Below, piece after piece: positions 15,675-23,807 of a stretch of DNA of 64,000 bases. The notes under the pieces are model-generated. The model did no database searches. It worked only from the letters and a program-made list of their open reading frames with translations, and had not been told where the DNA came from. The stretch is from Mucilaginibacter boryungensis (GTDB lineage Bacteria; Bacteroidota; Bacteroidia; Sphingobacteriales; Sphingobacteriaceae), in contig NZ_JADFFM010000001.1 in assembly GCF_015221995.1 (NCBI RefSeq), positions 2,108,001 through 2,172,000 of the forward strand, given 5' to 3'. The position numbers and the translations under genes are program-made. Within the stretch, counting starts at the first letter, position 1, and each line of letters opens with the position of its first letter.

Positions 15675-16277
15675 TCAGGAGGCCTTACGCTTATTCAACT
15701 CGTCGCGGATCTTAGCCGCCTTCTCATAAGCTTCCTCGGCAAGCGCTTCCTGCAGCATGGTCTTAAGCTCGTCCACGCTTACCGATTTATAATTGCTGGC
15801 TGGCGCTGAGGGGTTTTTCTCTTCAAGTTGCTGATCGTTAAGGTTTTCAAGGTACACAAAATCGTTGCCTTCAATTACGATGCCGGCGGTGGATAAGATA
15901 AACTCGTAAGTATGGATAGGGCAGTCAAAGCGCACGGCCATAGCTATAGCATCCGAGGTACGTGCATCAATTTCAACCGTTTTCTTACCGTCCGAACAGA
16001 TCAGTTTGGCATAAAAAATACCGTCAACCAAGTTATAGATAATGATCTCCTGTATCTGGATATTATAGGCCTGGGCAAAGCTTTTAAAAAGGTCGTGCGT
16101 AAGCGGGCGACTTGGCGTCATTTTCTCTATTTCAATAGCAATGGCCTGTGCCTCAAAACTGCCGATAATAATTGGCAGCCGCCTGCGGCCACTTACTTCG
16201 CCCAAAACCAAAGCATAAGCGCCGGATTGCGTTTGACTGTATGACAGCCCCACAATATCCAGCTTTATTTTTTTCAT
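15675..16277 (-). CDS. Bifunctional nuclease family protein with UVR motif
   Basis: A 200-residue protein with a BFN domain (DUF151, about 1-140; core EAQAIAIEIEKMTPSRPLTHDLF and IDARTSDAIAMAVRFDCPI) and a C-terminal UvrB/UvrC-type UVR motif (LKTMLQEALAEEAYEKAAKIRDELNKR, about 170-197). BFN proteins were described as nucleases active on DNA and RNA in plants; the bacterial role is not well defined. The Met at 16277 is preferred (MKKIKLDIVGLS matches the family start), though one at 16289 is possible. It is 30 bp behind etfA on the same strand and is probably the last gene of the etfB-etfA operon. Confidence 0.88.
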   Translation of the reverse strand: MKKIKLDIVGLSYSQTQSGAYALVLGEVSGRRRLPIIIGSFEAQAIAIEIEKMTPSRPLTHDLFKSFAQAYNIQIQEIIIYNLVDGIFYAKLICSDGKKTVEIDARTSDAIAMAVRFDCPIHTYEFILSTAGIVIEGNDFVYLENLNDQQLEEKNPSAPASNYKSVSVDELKTMLQEALAEEAYEKAAKIRDELNKRKAS

Positions 16278-16307
16278 ATCATTACCCATATCCCGGCTAA
16301 TCCTTTT

Positions 16308-17285
16308 TTATGCTGTCGCTTTATATGCTTTTACTGCTTCAATTAATTTAGGCACCACTTCAAACGCGTCGCCAACTATACCGTAATCGGCAACCTTAAA
16401 AAATGGTGCTTCAGGGTCTTTGTTTATTACTACAATAACTTTAGAACGGCTGATACCTGCCAGATGCTGTATAGCGCCCGAAATCCCTATGGCAATATAC
16501 AAATTTGGACTCACAGCTATACCGGTCTGTCCAACGTGTTCGCTATGTGGTCTCCAACCCGCATCCGAAACTGGTTTTGAGCAGGCAGTAGCACCACCTA
16601 ATAAATTAGCCAGTTCTTCAACCATGCCCCAGTTCTCAGGGCCTTTTAGGCCGCGCCCGCCCGATACTACGATCTCCGCATCTGGCAGCGACACTTTATC
16701 TGTCGATTGCACAATCTCTTTCACCATCGCTTTAAAATCCGACTCTTTTACATCAACCGTAAAATCTTCAACCTTAGCTGATGTACCTTTATCAACAACT
16801 TTATACGAGTTTGGTGTTAGCGCAATAACTTTTTTGGCCGATGTTAATTCAACTGTTGCAAAGGCCTTCCCGGAGAAAGCTGTTTTCTTGATGCTGAACT
16901 TACCACCCGATAACTCAGGTAACGAAACAGCGCCATCAGCAACACCGGCATCCAGCTTAACGCCAATACGCGGGGCTAAGCCGCGGCCTGAAAACGAGTT
17001 GGATAATACTACAATATCAGCGTCTTCACTTTTTGCTGCTTCAGCCACAACCGAGGCATACGCCTGGTTAATAAAGCTTTTTAGCTTGGCATTGCTTACG
17101 TTCAATACTTTATCGGCGCCGTATTTACCAAGGGTGGCTAATTCATCGGCGCTAACATCACCAATAGATATGGCTGTTAACGATGTGTTTTGCGCATCGG
17201 CAATGGCACGTGCATACGAAACTACTTCGAATATCGATTTTTTGAATTTGCCCCCGGCATTTTCTGTATATACTAAAACTGGCAT
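16308..17285 (-). CDS. etfA: Electron transfer flavoprotein, alpha subunit
   Basis: A 325-residue EtfA. The N-terminal domain (about 1-185) has the adenine-nucleotide-fold seen in all ETFs; the C-terminal FAD domain carries the signature GGRGLKGPENWGMVEELANLLG, then SRPVSDAGW-like CSKPVSDAGWRP, the QTG box (VGQTGIAVSPNLYIAIGISGAIQH) and NKDPEAPFFKVADYGIVGD, which contact FAD. Together with EtfB it accepts electrons from acyl-CoA and other dehydrogenases and passes them to the quinone pool. etfB lies 32 bp upstream on the same strand. Confidence 0.96.
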   Translation of the reverse strand: MPVLVYTENAGGKFKKSIFEVVSYARAIADAQNTSLTAISIGDVSADELATLGKYGADKVLNVSNAKLKSFINQAYASVVAEAAKSEDADIVVLSNSFSGRGLAPRIGVKLDAGVADGAVSLPELSGGKFSIKKTAFSGKAFATVELTSAKKVIALTPNSYKVVDKGTSAKVEDFTVDVKESDFKAMVKEIVQSTDKVSLPDAEIVVSGGRGLKGPENWGMVEELANLLGGATACSKPVSDAGWRPHSEHVGQTGIAVSPNLYIAIGISGAIQHLAGISRSKVIVVINKDPEAPFFKVADYGIVGDAFEVVPKLIEAVKAYKATA

Positions 17286-17317
17286 CTCTTTTGGTTTATT
17301 TATAGGTTTGGGACAAA

Positions 17318-18052
17318 TTATATTACTTTGGCTTCGGTGTGCAACAAGTCAACCAGGCTGGCTGTTTCATCGGCCTTAACTAATTTTACCTGGCCGCGTG
17401 GGGCAGGGGTTTCGTAGGCGGTCACTTCTACATTATTGGTTACGGCAACAGGCTCAATTACCTGTAAAGGCTTGGTACGCGCCGACATGATACCACGCAT
17501 ATTAGGTATCTTTGGTTCGGCAACACCTTCTGCCGTGCCGGCTATAAACGGAAAAGGAATGGTTAATATTTCTTTCCCGCCCTCAATCTCACGTTCAACA
17601 GTAGCGCTGTCACCGCTAACATCTAATTTTTTAATTACCGATACCGATGGGATATCCAGTAATTCGCCAACCATACCAGCTACCTTAGCGCCGTTATAAT
17701 CTATAGATTCACGTCCGGTCAATATCAGGTCAAACCCGCCTTGTTTGGCGTATTCAGCAATTTGTTTAGCAACAAACCAGGCATCATGCGGCAGGGCATT
17801 AATACGTACCGCATCGGTAGCGCCAATGGCCAGCGCCTTGCGGATGGTTGGTTCGGTATTAGCCTCGCCAACGTTAATAACAGTAACACTTCCGTTGCCT
17901 TCGGTCAGTTCGATGGCGCGGGCCAGGGCAATCTCATCATAAGGGTTCAATATAAATTGAACACCGTTTGTATTAAATTGCGTGTTGTTATCTGTAAAGG
18001 TTATTTTTGTCGTGGTGTCGGGCACGTTGCTTATGCACACTAATATCTTCAT
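17318..18052 (-). CDS. etfB: Electron transfer flavoprotein, beta subunit
   Basis: A 244-residue EtfB. It shows KILVCISNVPDTTTKI at the N terminus, the NPYDEIALARAIEL segment and the adenine-nucleotide loop around LILTGRESIDYNGAKVAGMVGELL, and the recognition-loop region that docks partner dehydrogenases. It heads the operon etfB-etfA-bifunctional nuclease. A -7-like box (TAAATTTG on the minus strand, 18070-18077) lies 18 bp upstream. The divergent TPR gene starts at 18100, so both promoters share a 47-bp interval. Confidence 0.96.
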   Translation of the reverse strand: MKILVCISNVPDTTTKITFTDNNTQFNTNGVQFILNPYDEIALARAIELTEGNGSVTVINVGEANTEPTIRKALAIGATDAVRINALPHDAWFVAKQIAEYAKQGGFDLILTGRESIDYNGAKVAGMVGELLDIPSVSVIKKLDVSGDSATVEREIEGGKEILTIPFPFIAGTAEGVAEPKIPNMRGIMSARTKPLQVIEPVAVTNNVEVTAYETPAPRGQVKLVKADETASLVDLLHTEAKVI

Positions 18053-18069
18053 AGTATAATAGGTTTTTG

Positions 18070-18077
18070 CAAATTTA
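18070..18077 (-). promoter_or_regulatory. Candidate -7 box for etfB
   Basis: TAAATTTG on the minus strand matches TAnnTTTG; no TTG is found at the usual spacing. Confidence 0.4.
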
Positions 18078-18099
18078 GTAAAAAAAGAACGCGTTTAAA

Positions 18100-18441
18100 A
18101 TGCAGGCAGATAGATTACAAAAGTTACTGGAGTTTTTGGAGAACGAGCCCGATGATGAATTTTTATTGTACGCCCTGGCTACCGAATACCTGCGTTTAAA
18201 TCAGGTAGATAACGCGTTAAGCTATTATGAGCGACTGGTGAACGATCACCCAAAATACGTTGGTACCTATTACCATTTAGGCAAGCTTTATGAAGCCCTT
18301 AACCGGAAAGATGACGCTTTAAGGACTTATGAAACCGGCATGAAAACCGCCCGTGAGGCCCGCGACAACCACGCGCTGGCTGAATTACAAGGGGTATATA
18401 ACCAGTTAAATGGTTTTGAAGATGATGACGATGATTATTAA
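18100..18441 (+). CDS. Tetratricopeptide-repeat protein (113 aa)
   Basis: A 113-residue soluble protein with about two and a half TPR units (about 20-100; for example VDNALSYYERLVNDHPKYVGTYYHLGKLYEALNRKDDALRTYETGM). It ends in an acidic tail (GFEDDDDDY). TPRs form helix-pair scaffolds for protein contacts. It has no signal peptide and is divergent from etfB; the partner is unknown. Confidence 0.85.
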   Translation: MQADRLQKLLEFLENEPDDEFLLYALATEYLRLNQVDNALSYYERLVNDHPKYVGTYYHLGKLYEALNRKDDALRTYETGMKTAREARDNHALAELQGVYNQLNGFEDDDDDY

Positions 18442-18445
18442 AAGT

Positions 18446-18506
18446 CCATGGTTGATAGACCATAGACCATAGTTTTAGAATATTATCCATGGACTATCGA
18501 CCATGG
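18446..18506. repeat. Word-based inverted repeat (CCATGG/CATAG family)
   Basis: CCATGGTTGATAG (18446-18458) and CTATCGACCATGG (18494-18506) are inverted with one mismatch; between them the word ACCATAG is repeated. It lies between the TPR gene and the chromate transporter gene. Confidence 0.6.
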
Positions 18507-18516
18507 CCAGGACTAC

Positions 18517-19716
18517 ATGAACAAACGGCAATTATTATTTCTTCGAGATGTGTTGGTTTACACTTTTACATCTTTTGGTGGGCCACAGGCCCATATTGCC
18601 ATGCTGCTGCGCGATTTTGTAGAAAAACGACATTATATTACCGAAGACGAATTAATGGAGCTGAGCGCCCTCTCACAGGTGTTGCCGGGCCCGTCATCAA
18701 CCCAAACTGTAGTAGGTATTGCCTGGAAAGTAGGGGGCTTACGCCTGGCTATCATTACTTTTTTAATCTGGATATTGCCCTCAGCGGCGATTATGTCGGC
18801 GGCGGCTATTTTTTATAAGGCTTTTGCAGGGCATACTAAAATAGCTGAAGTGTTAAAGTATATACAACCCATGGCGGTAGGCATTGTAGCTTATGCTACA
18901 TATACGTTCGCTGTGCGGTGCCTTAAATCGCAGGCCAGTGTAATGCTGGCTATTGGGTCGTTAATAGCAACGCTGATACTGCAAAACGCCTACGCGTTCC
19001 CCATACTCATCATGATGGGGGGGATCATCTCATCCGCCTGGGAAACGCAGCCGCAGGAAGATGAATTACGTGTAAAGCTATTTGCCAACGTAAACCGCCG
19101 CAAAGTGAGCTATTTTATTGGTATCCTGTTACTATTCGCAGCAATGGGGGCTTTAATTAACCGTACATCGCCTTTTAGTTTGCCCATACGTTTATTTGAA
19201 AACTTTTACCGCAACGGCATTATGATATTTGGCGGGGGCCAGGTGCTTGTTCCGCTGATGTATACCGAGTTTGTGGAAGTGAAACATTACCTCAGTAATT
19301 CAGAGTTTCTTTCGGGCTATGCAATACAACAAGCCCTGCCTGGTCCAACATTTTCATTTACTTCATTTGTGGGCGGAATTACTTTAAGTAACAAAGGATA
19401 TAGTATTGGTGGACAATTAGTTGGTAGCTTAGTTGCCGTGATCGGGATTAATTTACCAGGTCTGATCCTGATACTTTTTATCGTTCCTTTTTGGGAAGAC
19501 CTTAAGAAGATAACGCGGATAAAAAACTCGCTGAGTGGTATTAATTCTGTAGCTGTGGGCTTTATGGCTACAGCGTTTGTGCTGTTAACCAAACCATTTT
19601 CAGGGGATTGGCTGGCTTATGGCTTAATGGCCGGCACCTTCGCCTTGCTTTATTTTACCAAAATAAAAACCCCGGTAATTATCATCCTCGGGGTTGTGTT
19701 AGGGCTTATATTTTAG
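18517..19716 (+). CDS. chrA: Chromate transporter, two-domain ChrA
   Basis: A 399-residue membrane protein with two homologous CHR domains (about 5-180 and 215-395). Each has the typical FGG motif near its start (FTSFGGPQAHIAML and MIFGGGQVLVPLM) and the PGP motif (LPGPSSTQ and LPGPTFSF). The family exports chromate by proton exchange, although many homologues have unproven substrates. The ATG at 18517 lies 10 bp after the intergenic repeat. It is monocistronic and convergent with dnaB. Confidence 0.9.
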   Translation: MNKRQLLFLRDVLVYTFTSFGGPQAHIAMLLRDFVEKRHYITEDELMELSALSQVLPGPSSTQTVVGIAWKVGGLRLAIITFLIWILPSAAIMSAAAIFYKAFAGHTKIAEVLKYIQPMAVGIVAYATYTFAVRCLKSQASVMLAIGSLIATLILQNAYAFPILIMMGGIISSAWETQPQEDELRVKLFANVNRRKVSYFIGILLLFAAMGALINRTSPFSLPIRLFENFYRNGIMIFGGGQVLVPLMYTEFVEVKHYLSNSEFLSGYAIQQALPGPTFSFTSFVGGITLSNKGYSIGGQLVGSLVAVIGINLPGLILILFIVPFWEDLKKITRIKNSLSGINSVAVGFMATAFVLLTKPFSGDWLAYGLMAGTFALLYFTKIKTPVIIILGVVLGLIF

Positions 19717-19757
19717 CCCCCTAAATAATTTTCAATCTCTTTGGGGTAAGGAGCCTA

Positions 19758-21323
19758 CTAAAACGGTGCTTCATCATCCATATCATCCATGCGGGAAGGG
19801 CGGATGATCACGTTACTTGGCCTGTCAAAGTTGGTTGAAGGGGTTAAGCCGCCGAACGGACTATCCATACCACCGCCTCCGCCAAAATCCATGCCCTGGT
19901 CAAGGTCGGTGAATTTAACGTATTTACCCACAAATTTCAGTCGTACCGTACCCGTTTCACCGTTACGGTGTTTGGCTATAATTACCTCGCCGACACCCTG
20001 GGTTGGGTTGTTATCCTCATCCACAGTCAGACCGTAGTATTCCGGGCGGTACAGGAATAATACCATATCCGCGTCCTGCTCGATTGACCCAGATTCACGC
20101 AAATCCGACAGCATTGGCTTTTTAGAACCACCCGGGCGGCTTTCTACCGCACGGCTTAACTGCGATAACGCTATCACCGGCACATTCAATTCCTTCGCTA
20201 CCGATTTTAACGCACGGGAGATACTGCCAATTTCCTGTTCGCGGTTACCGCCTTTGCCATCGGCCTTGCCATGCATTAATTGCAGGTAGTCAATGATGAT
20301 CAGCTGGATATCATGCTGCGATTTTAAACGGCGGCATTTGGCACGAAATTCAAATATATTCAGAGCCGGTGTGTCGTCAATAATCAGCGGGGCTTGTTCT
20401 AAGCGGCCAACTTTACTGTGTATTTGCTGCCATTCCCATTCTTCTAAAGTGCCCTTACGTATCTTTTCCTGTTCGATTTGGGTCTCGCCCGATATCAAAC
20501 GGTTAACTAACTGAACCGAGGACATCTCTAACGAGAACACTACAACTGGTTTGGCAAAATCAACGGCGGCGTTACGGGCGCAGCTTAGCACGAACGCCGT
20601 TTTACCCATTGCCGGGCGGGCAGCAATGATTACCAGGTCGGACTTTTGCCAGCCCGAGGTCATCCTGTCTAAGTCAGTAAAGCCGGATGGGATACCGGTT
20701 AGGCCGTCCTTTTTATCTTTCAGGGCTTCAATATCTTTCAAAGCCTCGTGCACCAGGTCATCCATTTTACGGGAATCACGGCGCAGGTTATTTTGTGCAA
20801 TTTCAAAAAGGTTCTTTTCGGCTTTATCTAACAGGTCTAATACGTCAGAAGTGTCATCGTAAGCATTATTGATCGTATCTGTAGAGATGCGGATCAGTTC
20901 GCGCTGGATATATTTTTGGATGATAATGCGCGAGTGATATTCAATATTGGCTGCTGAAGCTACACGGTTGGTCAATTCGGTAATGTAGTAAGCGCCGCCT
21001 ATAATTTCCAGTTCACCCTGTTGGCGCAACTGGGCAGTAACGGTCAGGATATCCACAGGAGAAGTACGCTCGAACAATACCCTTATAGATTCAAATATTT
21101 TCTGATGGCGTTCTTCGTAAAACACCTCGGGTTTTAAAATATCTATTACCGATGAGAGTGCGTCTTTCTCCAACATCAGCGCGCCTAAAACGGCTTGTTC
21201 AAGGTCTAACGCTTGTGGTGGTAACTTACCTAAACCACTGCTTGGGGCATTGGTACGGTTAAAGCCACGACGGTCGTTGCTTTTAAAATTTGTTCTGTTT
21301 TGCGGATCGTTATCGGAAATCAT
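19758..21323 (-). CDS. dnaB: Replicative DNA helicase DnaB
   Basis: A 521-residue hexameric helicase. The N-terminal DnaB domain (about 35-140, starting PPQALDLEQAVLGALML) binds primase, and the C-terminal RecA-like domain (about 205-475) holds Walker A ARPAMGKTAF (about 236-245), Walker B IIIDYLQLM and the arginine-finger region. A Gly- and Phe-rich tail closes the protein. It unwinds DNA at the fork. No intein is present. The promoter, TTG-N21-TATTTTTG on the minus strand, is at 21332-21363. Confidence 0.96.
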   Translation of the reverse strand: MISDNDPQNRTNFKSNDRRGFNRTNAPSSGLGKLPPQALDLEQAVLGALMLEKDALSSVIDILKPEVFYEERHQKIFESIRVLFERTSPVDILTVTAQLRQQGELEIIGGAYYITELTNRVASAANIEYHSRIIIQKYIQRELIRISTDTINNAYDDTSDVLDLLDKAEKNLFEIAQNNLRRDSRKMDDLVHEALKDIEALKDKKDGLTGIPSGFTDLDRMTSGWQKSDLVIIAARPAMGKTAFVLSCARNAAVDFAKPVVVFSLEMSSVQLVNRLISGETQIEQEKIRKGTLEEWEWQQIHSKVGRLEQAPLIIDDTPALNIFEFRAKCRRLKSQHDIQLIIIDYLQLMHGKADGKGGNREQEIGSISRALKSVAKELNVPVIALSQLSRAVESRPGGSKKPMLSDLRESGSIEQDADMVLFLYRPEYYGLTVDEDNNPTQGVGEVIIAKHRNGETGTVRLKFVGKYVKFTDLDQGMDFGGGGGMDSPFGGLTPSTNFDRPSNVIIRPSRMDDMDDEAPF

Positions 21324-21331
21324 AAGGACAA

Positions 21332-21363
21332 CAAAAATATACTAAAAATCTGCTAAACGGCAA
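21332..21363 (-). promoter_or_regulatory. dnaB promoter
   Basis: On the minus strand TTG (21361-21363), a 21-nt spacer and TATTTTTG (21332-21339). Transcription would start very close to the dnaB ATG at 21323, so the 5' leader is short. Confidence 0.65.
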
Positions 21364-21565
21364 AAATGTTGTATCTTTTTGTAATGCCCTAAATTTCAAA
21401 AAATTGGCACTTTTTTATTAACACATTAGCTGTTGAAATCTTTATATCAAATTGATTATCAATACATTTATTTAGATGTTAAAAACTACTTTTTGCAATT
21501 GATGCGGAAAATGAATAGCAAAAAATGGCAGCATTTTTAAATAGCCTCAATTGAATTAATATGGC

Positions 21566-21573
21566 TATTTTTG
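21566..21573 (+). promoter_or_regulatory. Candidate -7 box for rlmB
   Basis: TATTTTTG, 22 bp before the start codon. No matching TTG at 19-21 nt. Confidence 0.4.
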
Positions 21574-21594
21574 ACCCCTCATTAAGTTAACAGC

Positions 21595-22374
21595 ATGGCA
21601 TTCAACAATAACAGGGAAAACAGGGAAAAACGCGAAAGTAATCAAATGGTATTTGGTATCAGGGCCATTATGGAAGCGATTGATGCAGGTAAAGAAATTG
21701 AAGCCCTGTATTTACAGCGGGGATTAACCGGCGGCCTGTTTCACGATTTGCGTAACCTGTTAACAGAACATCATATTGTAGCCCAGCAAGTACCGGTAGA
21801 AAAACTGAACCGCCTAACCCCTAAAAATCACCAGGGAGCGGTTGCTTTTATATCGCCAATTACCTATCAGCGTATTGAAGACATTATCCCGCAGATATTT
21901 GAAAAAGGGGAGGTGCCTTTAATTTTGATATTGGATAGCATTACCGATGTACGTAATATGGGCGCTATTGCCCGTACTGCCGAATGTGCAGGGGTACATG
22001 CATTGGTAATCCCTTCAAAAGGTTCGGCGCAGATAAACCCTGACGCGATAAAAACATCGGCCGGGGCATTGTATAAAATCCCGGTTTGCCGCCAGGAAAA
22101 TCTCTTGCAATCGGCCAAGTTTCTGCAGGAATCGGGCTTACAGCTGGTTTGCTGCACCGAAAAAACCAACGATTATATTTACAAACCCGATTATACCGTA
22201 CCGACCGCCATTATAATGGGTTCGGAAGATGAAGGTATCCGCAACGAACTAATCCGCATAGCCGACCATCTGGCCAAAATACCCATGTTCGGCGAAATAG
22301 AATCGCTGAATGTATCAGTATCGACCGGGGTGATTTTGTATGAAGCGATTAGGCAGCGCACCGCTGGTGAGTAG
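21595..22374 (+). CDS. rlmB: 23S rRNA (guanosine-2'-O-)-methyltransferase RlmB
   Basis: A 259-residue SpoU/TrmH-family methyltransferase. The N-terminal substrate-binding domain (about 18-95; VFGIRAIMEAIDAGKEIEALYL) is followed by the SPOUT knot domain with the three motifs: LDSITDVRNMGAIARTAECAGVHAL (about 120-145), IIMGSEDEGIRNELIRIAD (about 205-225) and PMFGEIESLNVSVSTGVILYEAIR (about 230-253). It methylates a guanosine of 23S rRNA, using SAM. An intrinsic terminator follows at 22403. Confidence 0.92.
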   Translation: MAFNNNRENREKRESNQMVFGIRAIMEAIDAGKEIEALYLQRGLTGGLFHDLRNLLTEHHIVAQQVPVEKLNRLTPKNHQGAVAFISPITYQRIEDIIPQIFEKGEVPLILILDSITDVRNMGAIARTAECAGVHALVIPSKGSAQINPDAIKTSAGALYKIPVCRQENLLQSAKFLQESGLQLVCCTEKTNDYIYKPDYTVPTAIIMGSEDEGIRNELIRIADHLAKIPMFGEIESLNVSVSTGVILYEAIRQRTAGE

Positions 22375-22402
22375 GGATTAGTTAATCAGAGATTAGTAAA
22401 AG

Positions 22403-22435
22403 AAAAGCGATGGGTTTTACCCATCGCTTTTTCTT
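22403..22435. terminator. Intrinsic terminator between rlmB and manC
   Basis: An 11-bp stem (22404-22414 with 22420-22430), loop TTTTA, T-rich tail. It separates two convergent genes. Confidence 0.88.
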
Positions 22436-22486
22436 ATTGTCATTGATTGAAACTATCTCTAATATCCAATTAACTAATCACCAAAC

Positions 22487-23572
22487 TCAAATATACTTCG
22501 TCCCAAACTTCTGTTTTACATCGGCTACCACTTGTTTTACGTTTTGCTCCTGGTCGCGCGGACAGATCAGCAGCGTATTGTTGGATTCTACCACAATAAA
22601 ATCGTGCAGGCCCTGTAGCACCACTAATTTGCCCTCAGGGACGTTTACCATACAGTTTGATGAATCGTACATAATAACCTTCTCTGAAGGGATCACAGCG
22701 TTCCCTACGTAGTCCTTTTCGGCTAATTGGTAAATAGATGCCCAGGTACCCAGGTCACTCCAGCCAAATTCAGAGGGCAGCACGTATACGTTCGCGGCTT
22801 TTTCCATTATACCGTAATCTATAGAGATATTGGTGCATTGCTGATAAGCGGTATGGATATGTGCTTTTTCATCGTCGGTGTTGTATACAGAACGGGCATC
22901 GGCAAAAATGTCGTTCATATCTGGCAGGTACTTACCAAATGCAGCCACTATGGCCTTGGCTGACCATACAAATATGCCCGCGTTCCACAAAAAGTCTCCG
23001 CTTTGGATAAAGGTTTTGGCAATCTCCAGTGAAGGCTTTTCGGTGAAGGTTTTTACCTTATGAAATTCGTTGTTAATTGTTTTATCGGTATACTGGATAT
23101 AACCGTAGCCTGTATCAGGCCGCGATGGTTTTATGCCCAGCGTGATCAGGCAATCATTAGCTGTAGCAGCCTGTAATGATTTTTCGATTGTGGCTACAAA
23201 AGCGGCTTCGTCCAATATCAGGTGATCTGAAGGGGCCACTACTATCGCGGCATCCGGATTAATGCTTTCTATTTTAAAACAGCCATAAGCCACGCAAGGC
23301 GCGGTATTGCGCATTACCGGCTCGGTAAGTATCTGGTGGTCACCAATACCCTGAAGTTGTTCTTTAACAAGGCCGCTATATATTTCGTTGGTTACAATGT
23401 AAATATTCTCCTGCGGGCATATCTTTAAAAAGCGGTCGTAGGTTTGCTGTATAAGCGTTTTTCCTGTACCTAAAATATCAATAAATTGTTTAGGGTGAGA
23501 TGTGCGGCTGATGGGCCAAAAACGACTCCCGATGCCTCCGGCCATTATAATGGCATAGTAGTTTTTATTCAT
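22487..23572 (-). CDS. manC: Mannose-1-phosphate guanylyltransferase
   Basis: A 361-residue nucleotidyltransferase of the GMP/ManC branch. The pyrophosphorylase signature is at the N terminus (IMAGGIGSRFWPISR, residues 9-23), with PSDHLI at about 114-119 and the FTEKPS sugar-binding stretch at about 178-183. It makes GDP-mannose from mannose-1-phosphate and GTP for glycans. The length fits the single-domain form without the phosphomannose isomerase extension. It is convergent with rlmB and divergent from recQ; no other sugar gene is adjacent. Confidence 0.92.
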   Translation of the reverse strand: MNKNYYAIIMAGGIGSRFWPISRTSHPKQFIDILGTGKTLIQQTYDRFLKICPQENIYIVTNEIYSGLVKEQLQGIGDHQILTEPVMRNTAPCVAYGCFKIESINPDAAIVVAPSDHLILDEAAFVATIEKSLQAATANDCLITLGIKPSRPDTGYGYIQYTDKTINNEFHKVKTFTEKPSLEIAKTFIQSGDFLWNAGIFVWSAKAIVAAFGKYLPDMNDIFADARSVYNTDDEKAHIHTAYQQCTNISIDYGIMEKAANVYVLPSEFGWSDLGTWASIYQLAEKDYVGNAVIPSEKVIMYDSSNCMVNVPEGKLVVLQGLHDFIVVESNNTLLICPRDQEQNVKQVVADVKQKFGTKYI

Positions 23573-23807
23573 TTGCTTTTACTATCAATAATAGTGTCAA
23601 TTTTTTATACATAGTAAGACTGTCAATTATACAATTTAAATAAAAACTGCGTTAAATAACCTGTCTTATCACGAGGATAAAAATGAATAAAAAAATGAAT
23701 TGTTTGTATGGATTATCATATTTATTTAAAAAAATGAAACCTATGCATGGTTTATACAGAAAATTTTGTTATTTTGAACTTTTAAAAACAGACGTAAACG
23801 TATATAA

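Noticed and set aside
16420..17379. 319-residue open frame on the plus strand opposite etfA
   Set aside because: It is antisense to the well-supported etfA and has the low-complexity Ser/Ala/Pro-rich composition expected from the complement of a coding gene.
18489..18818. 109-residue frame overlapping the start of the chromate transporter
   Set aside because: Wrong frame of the transporter, aromatic/Arg-rich composition and no domain.
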